Source of the DNA: Streptomyces sp. NBC_01267
Lineage (GTDB): Bacteria; Actinomycetota; Actinomycetes; Streptomycetales; Streptomycetaceae
Length of the DNA stretch: 64,000 nucleotides
Direction of reading: 5' to 3'
Assembly: GCF_036241575.1 (NCBI RefSeq)
Contig: NZ_CP108455.1
Location: forward strand, 3,406,001-3,470,000
The stretch's first letter is position 1; every line of letters begins with the position of its first letter. Under the pieces are notes generated by a model, which did not search any database, was not told the origin of the DNA, and saw nothing but the letters and a program-made list of their open reading frames with translations. Positions 7,372 to 15,796 of the stretch are shown piece by piece. A program made the translations under genes and the position numbers.

Positions 7372-10300
7372 TCAATCGAACCAGCGGTCGCGTGCCAGCT
7401 CCTCCGTACGTGACGGGTCCTCCAGCAGCGCCGCGACCTCGAACCGGCGCGGCCACTGTCCGGCCGCCCAGGCGAGGCCCGCGGCCACGCCCTCCAGGGT
7501 GGCTGCGTGGAGCACCCCGTCGCGGGTCCGGTGCCAGTCCAGTTCGACGCCGCCCGCGAGGAGTTCCTCGTGTTCCAGGTACGTCGCCGGGGTGCCGGGG
7601 CCGAGCAGCGTACGGACCGCTTCCGGCACCGGGTGCTCCTCGCCCGCCGTGGTCACCTCGGCGTCCACCGTCTCGCTCAGCCGCCTGATCTGGAGCAGCT
7701 CGGCCAGCTCCGCGGCGCGCGCCGGGGCGACCGGGAGCAGCGGGGCCCCGGACGTCAGCGGGAGCAGGTCGGGCGCGTCGGCGACCAGCGCATCGGCCGC
7801 GTCCACCACCCGTACTTCTCCGTCCACCACGGCCCGCAACTCGTCCGGGAGGGTGACCTGTTCGGGATCGAGCAGGGCCAACTCCCCGTACAGCGCGTGC
7901 AGCTGACGGGACGACACCTCACGGTCCGGGTCGGCGAGCCGGTTCAGCAGCTCGGCCGCGCCGCCGGGCTCGTCGAGCAGGGCGGCCACCGAGGTCCGCA
8001 CGCCGAGGGCGCGCAGCACCTGCTCGTCGTCGAAGCCGGTCGCGTCCACCTCGTCGTACAGCCCGGCCAGCAGCGGATCGCCGCCCGCCGACCGCAGCCC
8101 CGCCGGACGACGGCCGTCGAGCACCGGGTGATCGCGCAGCCACCAGGCGGTGTACGGACGTACGGAGGCCGTCGTCCCGTCCGGCAGCAGCACCCGCACC
8201 GGCTGGGTCAGCGCGTCCCGCAGCGGCGGCCGGGCGAGCAGGGCGAGGGCCTGCGGCCACTTGTCGTCGTCGACCAGGTCCAGGTCCCGTACCGCGACCA
8301 GCTCCGTCGCGACCGGCGGCACCGGGGTCTCCGGCAGCTGGTCGAGCACGTCCTCGCACCAGACGTCCACGGCGTCCAGCAGCCCGGCGTCGTCCGGTTC
8401 CGCGAAGTCGCCCTCGCGCGGGTCGAGTTCGTCGGGATCGAGGACGACATCCGTGGTGCGTACGAGGGCGAAGGTGGCCAGCACCCCGCAGGCGGTCAGC
8501 GGCTGTTCGCCCCAGCGGTCGGCCAGTTCGCTGTCGCAGAGGGCCAGTTCGCCCTCGCGCATGAGCTGCGCGAACGGGCTGCCGGGCAGGACCAGTTCAC
8601 CGGCCGGGGCGGACTCGCCGTCCTCGTCGGGCAGGGCGAGCGCGGCCAGCCACGGTTCGTCCCCGGGCTCCAGGTCCGCCTCCCGGACGAGGGCCAGGAC
8701 GACCTCGGCCAGCTCGTCCGGGTCGAGCGCGTCGCTGTCCCAGGCCTCGCCGTCGTCCAGGGAGGCCGCGACGGCGGCCCGCACCTGGGGGGTCGTCAGT
8801 ACCGCGCGCGGCGTGGCGGGCAGGGCCCCCAGCTTCTCCAGGAGCGGATGCGCGGCGTCCGGGTGCGCGACTTTGAGGCCGAGCCGGGCGAGGTCGGCCG
8901 GGGTGTCGGCCAGCGGCAGCAGGACCTGCCGGGGGCCGACGGCCGTACGCCCCGAGGCGAGCGGCACGGGCAGCCCGGACAGCCGGTCCGGGTCGACGCC
9001 CGCGAGGGTCTCGTACAGCCGCCGCCACCAGGACGGTTCGCGTTCGGCGCCGCCGATGCGGTCGATCGCGTCGCCGAGCGGCAGCCGGCCGACGCCCAGC
9101 GTGCGCAGCTCGGCGCGGCGTTCCAGACCGGCGGGCAGCAGGGTGGGCAGCACCTCGGCCAGTACCCGTACGGTGTCGGCGCCCGCGCCCTCGACGACCT
9201 CGGCCTCGAAGGGCCGCAGGGCCCTGGGCCCGCGGCCCGGGCCCTCGCCCGCCGCGTCCCCGTCCCGGGGCTCGGCGAACTCGGCGGATCCGGCTGCCGG
9301 TGCGACGGGCGCTGCCGGTGCGAGGAACGCCACGCGCGCCAGCCGCTCCAGGATCGCGGCCCGCAGCGCACCGTCCAGCTCGCCCTTGCCCAGCGGTCCC
9401 GGCACCAGGTCGATGGTGGCGACGGACACCGGCTCCCAGTCGCCGAGCAGTTCCGCGTACGCGTCGGCCGCGCGCTGCACCAGGAAGTCGGTCAGCGGTC
9501 CCGGGGCGGGATGGCGCCGGGCGGTGTCCAGCGGCAGCGAGGCGATCAGCAGCGCGGGCACGCCCAGCGGCTCATCGGTCGGGGTGGGCGCGTGCACGAC
9601 GGGGGCGGTACGGGGCCGTACCGGCGCGCCCTCGGCGTCCACCGGGACGGCCCAGGTCACCGACCAGTGCGGGCGCAGCCGTTCCTCGACGGGACGCCCT
9701 TCGAGGAGCGACCGCTCCAGCGGGCCGTGATGGGCGACGGTGCGCCAGCGGTGGGGGGCGGGACCCGCGTCGGTGCCCGCGTCCGCCGCCCGGTCGGCCA
9801 CGCCTTCGTCGGCCGTCTCGGTGACATCGGCCGTATCCGTGATGTGGACGTACGGGCCGTGCGCCGAACGGGTCAGCGTGCGGGTGCCGTCCGGGGTCTC
9901 GACCACGATCTCGGCCAGCCCGGGGAGCGTCAGCAGCAGCGCGTCGTCGATCGCGGCGATCAGCCGCTGGGCCAGGTCCTCCGCGCCGCCGTCCCGCAGC
10001 GGCAGGATGACGACGGTGTCGTAGCCGTCGGGGGCGGTGCCCTCGGCGGGCAGCGGGAGGCGGAGCAGCGGTACGTGTCCGTCGCGGCGGCGCAGTTCGT
10101 CGGCGAGGCCCTCGGCGGCGCGGGCCGCCTCGGTGTCCGTACCCGGGGCGGCTGCGGACCGTGCGGCCTCGGCGGCCAGCTCGCGGGCCTCCGCGAGGGA
10201 CCACCGCACGCCGCCGTGCCTGCCGACGACGGCGGGCTCGTCGCTCACCGCGAGGACGGCCGCGAAGCCGACACCGAAGCGGCCCACCGCGCCCTCCGTG

Positions 10301-10650
10301 TCGGCGTCGGTGCGCTTGGCGGAGGCGCGGAGCGTGCTCAGCGACTCGACGCCGGGTGCGTCCAGCGGGGCGCCGGTGTTGGCGGCGACGAGAACGGCTG
10401 GCTCGTCGCCCGCGCCCGGCCGCAGCGTGAGCCGGAACCGTCCCGGTACGCTCGCGCGGGCCGCCGCGTCGGCGGCGTTCTGGGCGAGCTCGACGACGAG
10501 GCGGTCGCGGTAGCCGCCCAGGGCGAGGTCTTCCTCGGCGTTGGCGTCCTCACGGAACCGGGCGGGAGTGGCGGACCAGGCGTCGAGCACACCGCGCCGT
10601 AGCCGGGCCGTCCCGAAGGGGTCGGCTGCGTCCGTCGCTTTCACGATCAC
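7372..10650 (-). CDS. Large GHKL ATPase, sacsin N-terminal-like
   Basis: A 1092-residue protein whose first 200 residues carry a GHKL/Hsp90-type ATP-binding fold: ELAQNAADAAARA (N box, Mg2+-binding Asn), VLVAANTGAPLD (G1-like) and GRFGVGFAAVLAVSD (G2 lid). This matches the 'sacsin N-terminal ATPase-like' family of actinobacteria. The rest is Asp/Glu/Leu/Pro-rich with no recognised domain. The GTG at 10650 is preceded by GAGGAG at about 8 nt; the frame stays open further upstream but lacks a start with a ribosome site. It lies downstream of the DUF3027 gene on the same strand. A chaperone-like or ATP-switch role is inferred from the fold; no substrate is known. Confidence 0.8.
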   Translation of the reverse strand: MIVKATDAADPFGTARLRRGVLDAWSATPARFREDANAEEDLALGGYRDRLVVELAQNAADAAARASVPGRFRLTLRPGAGDEPAVLVAANTGAPLDAPGVESLSTLRASAKRTDADTEGAVGRFGVGFAAVLAVSDEPAVVGRHGGVRWSLAEARELAAEAARSAAAPGTDTEAARAAEGLADELRRRDGHVPLLRLPLPAEGTAPDGYDTVVILPLRDGGAEDLAQRLIAAIDDALLLTLPGLAEIVVETPDGTRTLTRSAHGPYVHITDTADVTETADEGVADRAADAGTDAGPAPHRWRTVAHHGPLERSLLEGRPVEERLRPHWSVTWAVPVDAEGAPVRPRTAPVVHAPTPTDEPLGVPALLIASLPLDTARRHPAPGPLTDFLVQRAADAYAELLGDWEPVSVATIDLVPGPLGKGELDGALRAAILERLARVAFLAPAAPVAPAAGSAEFAEPRDGDAAGEGPGRGPRALRPFEAEVVEGAGADTVRVLAEVLPTLLPAGLERRAELRTLGVGRLPLGDAIDRIGGAEREPSWWRRLYETLAGVDPDRLSGLPVPLASGRTAVGPRQVLLPLADTPADLARLGLKVAHPDAAHPLLEKLGALPATPRAVLTTPQVRAAVAASLDDGEAWDSDALDPDELAEVVLALVREADLEPGDEPWLAALALPDEDGESAPAGELVLPGSPFAQLMREGELALCDSELADRWGEQPLTACGVLATFALVRTTDVVLDPDELDPREGDFAEPDDAGLLDAVDVWCEDVLDQLPETPVPPVATELVAVRDLDLVDDDKWPQALALLARPPLRDALTQPVRVLLPDGTTASVRPYTAWWLRDHPVLDGRRPAGLRSAGGDPLLAGLYDEVDATGFDDEQVLRALGVRTSVAALLDEPGGAAELLNRLADPDREVSSRQLHALYGELALLDPEQVTLPDELRAVVDGEVRVVDAADALVADAPDLLPLTSGAPLLPVAPARAAELAELLQIRRLSETVDAEVTTAGEEHPVPEAVRTLLGPGTPATYLEHEELLAGGVELDWHRTRDGVLHAATLEGVAAGLAWAAGQWPRRFEVAALLEDPSRTEELARDRWFD

Positions 10651-10740
10651 GGCTCGTGCTCCTCGTGTGGGGCGGGGTGGGGCGGGGGCCGGGGGTGAAC
10701 GTACCGCGTGACGGGGGTGCGGGTCGCCTGCGGCGGGCGT

Positions 10741-10930
10741 TCCCCAGCCCGCCCCTTCCGGTAACCGGGGCTCCGCCCCGGGCCCGCTCCTCAAAACGCC
10801 GGAGGGGCTGAGATGAGCGGGGGGCCAGGGATGCCGGAGGGGCTGAGACGAGCCGGCCGGGCAGGACATGCCGGGGAAAATCCAGCCCGTCCGGCGCTTG
10901 AGGACAGGGAGGCCCGGGGGCTCACCCCCG
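10741..10930. repeat. Streptomyces-type intergenic palindromic repeats
   Basis: The spacer between the GHKL ATPase gene and the DUF3027 gene is filled with the familiar high-GC Streptomyces intergenic repeat. It includes GGGGCTCCGCCCC followed by GCTCCTCAAAACGCCGGAGG (10765-10811), two copies of GCCGGAGGGGCTGAGA, and a further degenerate copy (CCGGCGCTTGAGGAC...). The reverse complement of the main unit reappears at 40860-40908. It may act as a terminator or mRNA-stability element. Confidence 0.7.
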
Positions 10931-10956
10931 TGGAACACCCCCGCCCCGCCGCTCCC

Positions 10957-11865
10957 TCAGGAGTGCCCCAGGTCCTCCACCCCGGACGCCTCCACCGGCA
11001 CCGACCCGCCCTCGGGGTCCGGCCGCAGCGTGAAGGGATCCGCGGCCGTCGAGTCCAGCACCAGCGGCGCGGGCCGCAGCGGCTTCGGCATGACCGCCGC
11101 CTCCGAGTGCCCACCGCACCCGTACGCCAGCGACACGACATGCCCGTCCGCGGGACCGAATTCGTTCGTGCACACCCCGAAGGCCTGCTTCAGCGAACCG
11201 GCGAGCGGCACCAGGAAGGCGCACGTCACGCAGGACGCGGGCGCTGCCTGCGCCATCGGGGTCTTCGCGCCGTACTCCTCGTCCCAGCGGTCGGCCGCCA
11301 GGTGCAGCCCGTAGCGGGACAGGACCCGCGCACGACGCATGCCCAGTTCCTCGGCGACCGCGGTGAGCGTGCCACGGGCCGGGACCGCCGTGCGGTCGGT
11401 GACCTCGGCGTCCTCCGCGTCGACCCGCTCGGCCAGTTCCTCGGAGACCACGGAGTTCGGCGGGGGCGCGTCCTCGCCGGAGTAGCCCGGCTCCAGGCGC
11501 AGGTCCTCGGCCTCGGTGGGCAGCAGATCGCCGGGGCCCATGTCGCCGGGGCGCAGCCGCTCGCTCCACGGCACCCACTCGGGGGCCAGCAGCGAGTCGG
11601 GGCCGGGCAGCAGGACCGTCTCGTCGAGCGTGACGAGCTTCGCCCGGGACGCACGGGCGACCGTCACCGCCCAGCGCCAGCCCCGGTAGCCGGGTTCCTT
11701 GCACTCGAAGTAGTGGGTGACGACCCGGTCGCCCTCCGCCACCACGGAGACATGCTCACCGACCACCCCGGGGAAGGCGGCTTCCTCGGCGGCCTCGCGG
11801 GCGAGGTCTACCGCCTCGGCGCACAGGCGGTCGGGGGTACGGCTTCGCGTCGTCGCAGCACTCAC
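10957..11865 (-). CDS. DUF3027 protein
   Basis: A 302-residue soluble protein that I recognise as the actinobacterial DUF3027 family. The GTG at 11865 (VSAATTRSRTPDRLCAEAVDLAREAAEEAA) fits the family start; the open frame continues upstream through unconserved sequence. Conserved features include HYFECKEPGYRGWRWAVTVARA, VTLDETVLLPGPDSLLAPEWVPWSERL, and a C-terminal Cys/His-rich part, ASCVTCAFLVPLAGSLKQAFGVCTNE...AYGCGGHSE, whose four Cys and one His suggest a metal site. The role is unknown. In Streptomyces this family sits beside the same MFS, DUF2771 and mqn genes seen here. Confidence 0.82.
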   Translation of the reverse strand: MSAATTRSRTPDRLCAEAVDLAREAAEEAAFPGVVGEHVSVVAEGDRVVTHYFECKEPGYRGWRWAVTVARASRAKLVTLDETVLLPGPDSLLAPEWVPWSERLRPGDMGPGDLLPTEAEDLRLEPGYSGEDAPPPNSVVSEELAERVDAEDAEVTDRTAVPARGTLTAVAEELGMRRARVLSRYGLHLAADRWDEEYGAKTPMAQAAPASCVTCAFLVPLAGSLKQAFGVCTNEFGPADGHVVSLAYGCGGHSEAAVMPKPLRPAPLVLDSTAADPFTLRPDPEGGSVPVEASGVEDLGHS

Positions 11866-12304
11866 AGGTCTCGCTTCTCTCCTACGCCGTCTCACGGGTG
11901 CGCCGGACGAACATCGCGTACGAGCTACGGGCGGAGCGGACCAGGGGACCGCGTCAACGTCCGCGCCCGACATGCCCGGGGGCGCACCTTCTCCTACCCA
12001 TTCTGCGGGATAACGGAGAGGCGCACAGCCAAGGACAACCGCCGGTGGCGCGCTGGTGGCTGCCGACCGCTCCCGGGCGGAGGAGCCCGCGGCGTCCGGC
12101 ACCGTCCGTCGCAAGGCGGAGGATCGCCCACGACCGAAGTCACTGGGCGGCTCCGACAACGCAGCGAGGTGCGGTGACAGGCGTCGCGGGCCCGCCCGGG
12201 AGTGGTCGGCAGCCTCCGTGCACGCTACCCCCTCTCCGGCTCTCGTCCCACCTGCGCGTCCGAATCCCGGTTCGGGTCGTACGGGCTTGGGGCACTATGA
12301 CGGG
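11866..12304. other. Gene-free divergent spacer (about 440 bp)
   Basis: This region lies between the divergent DUF3027 and MFS genes. I find no convincing coding sequence or long dyad. A CACTAT hexamer at 12293-12298 lies 6 nt before the GTG at 12305, and there is no Shine-Dalgarno, so the MFS transcript could be leaderless; the -35 region is weak. Confidence 0.5.
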
Positions 12305-13651
12305 GTGACCACCGCAAGGCCGTCCGACGGATTCAGCCCGGTGCGCAGGGCGGGCCGGGCTGTCGGGCATGCCCTCCAACGTCCGTTTACCGGTACCGCA
12401 AAAGGGATCAGACGGGCGACGCACGCCCATGGAGCGGGTGAGTCGGGGCTCGGCAAGCTGATCGAACTGCACGCCGTGAACAGCGCGGGTGACGTGATGA
12501 TCACGGTTGCGCTCGCCTCGACGGTTTTCTTCTCGGTGCCCACGGACGAGGCCCGCGGCCGGGTCGCGCTCTATCTCGCGGTCACCATGGCGCCCTTCGC
12601 GGTGCTCGCCCCGGTGATCGGCCCGCTGCTCGACCGGCTGCCGCACGGCCGCAGGGCGGCGATGGCTGCGGCGATGGCGGCCAGGACGGTGCTGGCGCTG
12701 GTGATGTCGGGTGCGGTGGCCTCCGGCGGGCTGGAGCTCTATCCGGCCGCGCTGGGCGTACTGGTGGCGTCGAAGGCGTACGGAGTGGTGCGCAGCGCGG
12801 TGGTCCCCCGGCTGCTGCCACCCCGGTTCTCACTGGTCCGGGCCAATTCCCGGGTGACGCTCGGGGGGCTGCTGGCGACCGGCATCGGGGCGCCCATCGG
12901 TGCGGGGCTGCACCGCATCGGGCCCCCCTGGCCGCTCTACGGGGCGTCCGTCGTCTTCCTGTTCGGCGCGTTCCTGGCGTTCACCCTGCCGCGCAAGGTG
13001 GACTCCGCGAAGGGCGAGGGCAAGGCGCGGCTGGTGGAGCGTGACGAGCGCAAGCCGTCGCTGCGCACCGTCGGCCCCTCCGTACTGAACGGACTCGTGG
13101 CGAACGCCGCGCTGCGCTCGCTCTCCGGCTTCCTGATCTTCTTCCTGGCCTTTCTGCTGCGGGACCAGCCGATGCCCGGCCTCAGTGTGGCCGTGTCCAT
13201 GACGATCGTCGGGGTCTCGGCCGGTACGGGCAACGCGCTGGGAACCGCGGTCGGCGCGCTGCTCCGTTCGCGTGGTCCGGAGATCATGATCGCGAGCCTG
13301 CTCGGGGTGGTGCTGGCCACGGCGGTGCTGACGGCGGTCTTCTTCAGCTCCGTACTGGTCGCGGTGGTGGCGGCGGTCGCCGGGTTCGCGCAGGCGCTGG
13401 CCAAGCTGTCGCTGGACGCGATGATCCAGCGGGATGTGCCGGAGTCCGTACGGACCTCGGCGTTCGCCCGGTCGGAGACGCTGCTCCAGATGGCCTGGGT
13501 GGTGGGCGGCGCCATCGCGATGGTGGTGCCGCTCAACGGCGTACTGGGGGTTTCGGTGGGCGCCACGCTGGTCGCGGTGGGGGCGATCACGACCGTTCGA
13601 GGGCTCCTCACGGCCGCGCGACGCGGCTCGCCGCACCCCCGCGTGGCGTGA
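12305..13651 (+). CDS. MFS-type membrane transporter near the mqn genes
   Basis: A 448-residue polytopic protein with about twelve hydrophobic segments. The GTG at 12305 begins VTTARPSDGFSPVRRAGRAVGHALQRPFTGTAKGIRRATHAHGAGESGLGKLIELHAVNSAGD; the long basic N-terminus before the first helix is typical of this Streptomyces subgroup. LLDRLPHGRRAAM is the loop 2-3 motif. The substrate is not known. It is followed 27 nt later by the DUF2771 lipoprotein gene and then mqnB and mqnD, an order conserved in Streptomyces (in S. coelicolor around SCO4326-SCO4330, from memory). There is no sequence evidence that it moves a menaquinone precursor. Confidence 0.85.
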   Translation: MTTARPSDGFSPVRRAGRAVGHALQRPFTGTAKGIRRATHAHGAGESGLGKLIELHAVNSAGDVMITVALASTVFFSVPTDEARGRVALYLAVTMAPFAVLAPVIGPLLDRLPHGRRAAMAAAMAARTVLALVMSGAVASGGLELYPAALGVLVASKAYGVVRSAVVPRLLPPRFSLVRANSRVTLGGLLATGIGAPIGAGLHRIGPPWPLYGASVVFLFGAFLAFTLPRKVDSAKGEGKARLVERDERKPSLRTVGPSVLNGLVANAALRSLSGFLIFFLAFLLRDQPMPGLSVAVSMTIVGVSAGTGNALGTAVGALLRSRGPEIMIASLLGVVLATAVLTAVFFSSVLVAVVAAVAGFAQALAKLSLDAMIQRDVPESVRTSAFARSETLLQMAWVVGGAIAMVVPLNGVLGVSVGATLVAVGAITTVRGLLTAARRGSPHPRVA

Positions 13652-13678
13652 CCTGCGCCGGACGATAGCCTTCGCCCC

Positions 13679-14161
13679 ATGACCGTTGCGCTTCTTACCG
13701 GTAAGGGCCGCCGCACCGCAGCCGCCGTCGCTGCCGTGTCCGCCGGACTCCTCGTCCTGTCCGCCTGCGACAAGCCGACGCCCCTCGCGACCGTGACGGT
13801 CGGCACCAAGTCGGTGAACACCGCCGCCGCTTGCTACAACGACGGCAAGGCGCTGGACATGGCCGCGTCGAAGTCCTGCGCCGAAAAGAAGAAGCACACT
13901 CCGACCATCAAGGTGGACCCGGAGGCGACCGTGCGCATCGGCGTCGACCCGAAGATCGCCGACAAGGGCTGGACGCTCCTGCTGAACGGTCAGCAGCTGA
14001 CCGGCGTGAGCAAGAAGACCTACACCACCATCCCGGGCAACGTGTTCTTCAACGCCCAGTACGGCGCCAAGGGCAACACCTCGACCGTCGCCATCGCCGA
14101 GGGCGACGGCACCACCAAGGTCTACGGCCTGTGGTCGTTCACCTTCAAGAAGAACGACTGA
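13679..14161 (+). CDS. DUF2771 lipoprotein
   Basis: A 160-residue exported lipoprotein. The N-terminus MTVALLTGKGRRTAAAVAAVSAGLLVLSAC is a basic n-region, hydrophobic core and lipobox (LSAC); the cysteine would be lipidated. The mature part is a beta-rich domain: LATVTVGTKSVNTAAACYNDGK..., VRIGVDPKIADKGWTLLLNGQQLTG, then YGLWSFTFKKND at the end. The internal cysteines could form a disulfide. This matches DUF2771, found in Streptomyces beside mqnB. The stop is 4 nt before the mqnB start, so the two are co-transcribed. The function is unknown. Confidence 0.85.
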   Translation: MTVALLTGKGRRTAAAVAAVSAGLLVLSACDKPTPLATVTVGTKSVNTAAACYNDGKALDMAASKSCAEKKKHTPTIKVDPEATVRIGVDPKIADKGWTLLLNGQQLTGVSKKTYTTIPGNVFFNAQYGAKGNTSTVAIAEGDGTTKVYGLWSFTFKKND

Positions 14162-14165
14162 CGCC

Positions 14166-14816
14166 TTGCGTGTACTGGTCGTGACCGCGGTTCCCGCCGA
14201 GCGGGACGCGGTCACGCGCGCGTTCGGGGACACTCCCGGAAGCTCCGGGGAGTACGAGGTGATCGCGGCCGGGGTCGGCCCGGCCGCCGCGGCGGCCGGA
14301 GCGGCGACGGCGCTCGCCCGTGCCCCGTACGACCTGGTGGTCTCGGCGGGCATCGGCGGCGGATTCCACGCACCGCCCGGCGCACTGCTGGTCGCGGACG
14401 CGATCGTGGCCGCCGACCTGGGCGCCGAGACGCCCGAGGGTTTCGTCCCGGTCACCGGTCTGGGCTTCGGCACGGTGGAACACCGCCCGCCGGCCTCGCT
14501 GGTGCGGGCCGTGGCCGACGCCACGGCCGCGACGACCGGCACCGTACTGACCGTCTCCACCGTCACCGGCACCGCCGGACGGGCAGCCGCTCTGCTGGCC
14601 GCGCACCCCGGCGCCGTCGCCGAGGCGATGGAGGGCTTCGGGGTCGCCGAGGCCGCCGTCCAGGCCGGGCTCCCGGTGCTGGAGATCCGCGCGGTCTCCA
14701 ACGCCGTCGGCCCCCGCGACCGGGACGCCTGGCGCATCGGGGACGCGCTGGCCGCGCTCACCGGGGCTTTCGCGAAGCTCCCGCCCGTACTGGAAGGTTG
14801 GACCGACACCATATGA
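14166..14816 (+). CDS. mqnB: Futalosine hydrolase MqnB
   Basis: A 216-residue nucleosidase of the PNP/UDP phosphorylase superfamily. It cleaves futalosine to dehypoxanthinyl futalosine and hypoxanthine in the futalosine route to menaquinone. Visible family features are VTAVPAERDAVTRAF at the start, GVGPAAAAAGAATAL, SAGIGGGFH near residue 60, VSTVTGTAGRAAALLA, and AEAMEGFGVAEAA...LEIRAVSNAVGPRDRDAW, which carries the nucleoside-binding Met-Glu and the catalytic Asp region. The start is TTG, 4 nt after the DUF2771 stop. The 3' end overlaps the mqnD start by 4 bp (ATGA), so expression is coupled. Known in S. coelicolor as SCO4327. Confidence 0.93.
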   Translation: MRVLVVTAVPAERDAVTRAFGDTPGSSGEYEVIAAGVGPAAAAAGAATALARAPYDLVVSAGIGGGFHAPPGALLVADAIVAADLGAETPEGFVPVTGLGFGTVEHRPPASLVRAVADATAATTGTVLTVSTVTGTAGRAAALLAAHPGAVAEAMEGFGVAEAAVQAGLPVLEIRAVSNAVGPRDRDAWRIGDALAALTGAFAKLPPVLEGWTDTI

Positions 14817-15661
14817 CCGAGCAGCCGCTGCAGATCGCGTTCTCGCCCTGCCCCAACGACACCTTCGTCTTCGACGCCTGGGCGCACGGCCGGGTGCCCG
14901 GCGCGCCCGCGCTCGATGTGACCTTCGCGGACATCGACATCACCAACGGGATGGCGGAGCGCGGTGAGTTCGACGTCCTGAAGGTGTCGTACGCGGTGCT
15001 GCCGTGGGTGCTCGACGAGTACGCGCTGCTGCCGTGCGGCGGGGCACTCGGCCGGGGCTGCGGGCCGCTGGTCCTCACCAGGGAAGCCGGTGTCGACCTC
15101 ACCGGCAGGACCGTCGCCGTGCCGAGCGAGCGCTCGACGGCGTATCTGCTCTTCCGGCTGTGGGCGGCCGACGTGGTGCCCGGCGGGGTCGGCGAGATCG
15201 TCGTCATGCCGTTCAACGAGATCATGCCGGCCGTGCGCGACGGCAAGGTGGACGCGGGTCTGGTCATCCACGAGGCGCGGTTCACGTACCAGGAGTACGG
15301 GCTGCACTCGCTGGCCGACATGGGGCAGCACTGGGAGTCGACGACCGGCCTGCCGATCCCGCTCGGCGCGATCATCGCGAAGCGTTCGCTGGGCGCGACC
15401 CGGCTGCGCGAACTGGCGGAGTCGGTACGGGCGTCGGTACGGCAGGCCTGGGACGACCCGGAGGTCTCGCGTCCCTACGTGCTCGGGCACGCCCAGGAGA
15501 TGGACCCGGCGGTGGCCGACCAGCACATCGGGCTGTACGTCAACGAGTTCACGGCGGACCTCGGCGAGGACGGGTACGCGGCGGTGCGCGGTCTGCTGAC
15601 CCGCGCGGCGGCGGAGGGCCTGGTCCCCGCGCTGGGACCGGACGCGCTGACCTTCGCCTGA
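14813..15661 (+). CDS. mqnD: 1,4-dihydroxy-6-naphthoate synthase MqnD
   Basis: A 282-residue enzyme of the MqnA/MqnD family with a periplasmic-binding-protein-like fold. It converts cyclic dehypoxanthinyl futalosine to 1,4-dihydroxy-6-naphthoate. The signature FSPCPNDTFVFDAWAHG lies near residue 10; LKVSYAVLPWVLDEY, GCGPLVLT, VPSERSTAYLLFRLW and VHEARFTYQEYGLHSLADMGQHWE follow, the last including the catalytic His region. The ATG at 14813 overlaps the mqnB stop. S. coelicolor SCO4326 is the characterised homologue. mqnA and mqnC are not in this window, as expected in Streptomyces where the pathway genes are dispersed. Confidence 0.95.
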   Translation: MTEQPLQIAFSPCPNDTFVFDAWAHGRVPGAPALDVTFADIDITNGMAERGEFDVLKVSYAVLPWVLDEYALLPCGGALGRGCGPLVLTREAGVDLTGRTVAVPSERSTAYLLFRLWAADVVPGGVGEIVVMPFNEIMPAVRDGKVDAGLVIHEARFTYQEYGLHSLADMGQHWESTTGLPIPLGAIIAKRSLGATRLRELAESVRASVRQAWDDPEVSRPYVLGHAQEMDPAVADQHIGLYVNEFTADLGEDGYAAVRGLLTRAAAEGLVPALGPDALTFA

Positions 15662-15695
15662 GAGGCGGGCCCGGACCGGGCCGGATCAGGAATCG

Positions 15696-15755
15696 GCCGA
15701 CGGCCCCCGCTCCCCGCCTGCCGGCCGGCAGGTGTACGGAGCGGGGGCCGTCGGC
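15696..15755. terminator. Long bidirectional terminator
   Basis: GCCGACGGCCCCCGCTCC (15696-15713) pairs perfectly over 18 bp with its complement at 15738-15755. The loop contains a second perfect 16-bp palindrome, CCTGCCGGCCGGCAGG (15717-15732). It sits between the convergent mqnD and MFS genes. Confidence 0.88.
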
Positions 15756-15796
15756 GGTCACGGCGAGGTCCTGTCGGACATACCGCCGCGGGAAAG

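Noticed and set aside
12305..13651. Naming the MFS protein a menaquinone-precursor transporter
   Set aside because: Only proximity to mqnB and mqnD supports it; no motif does.
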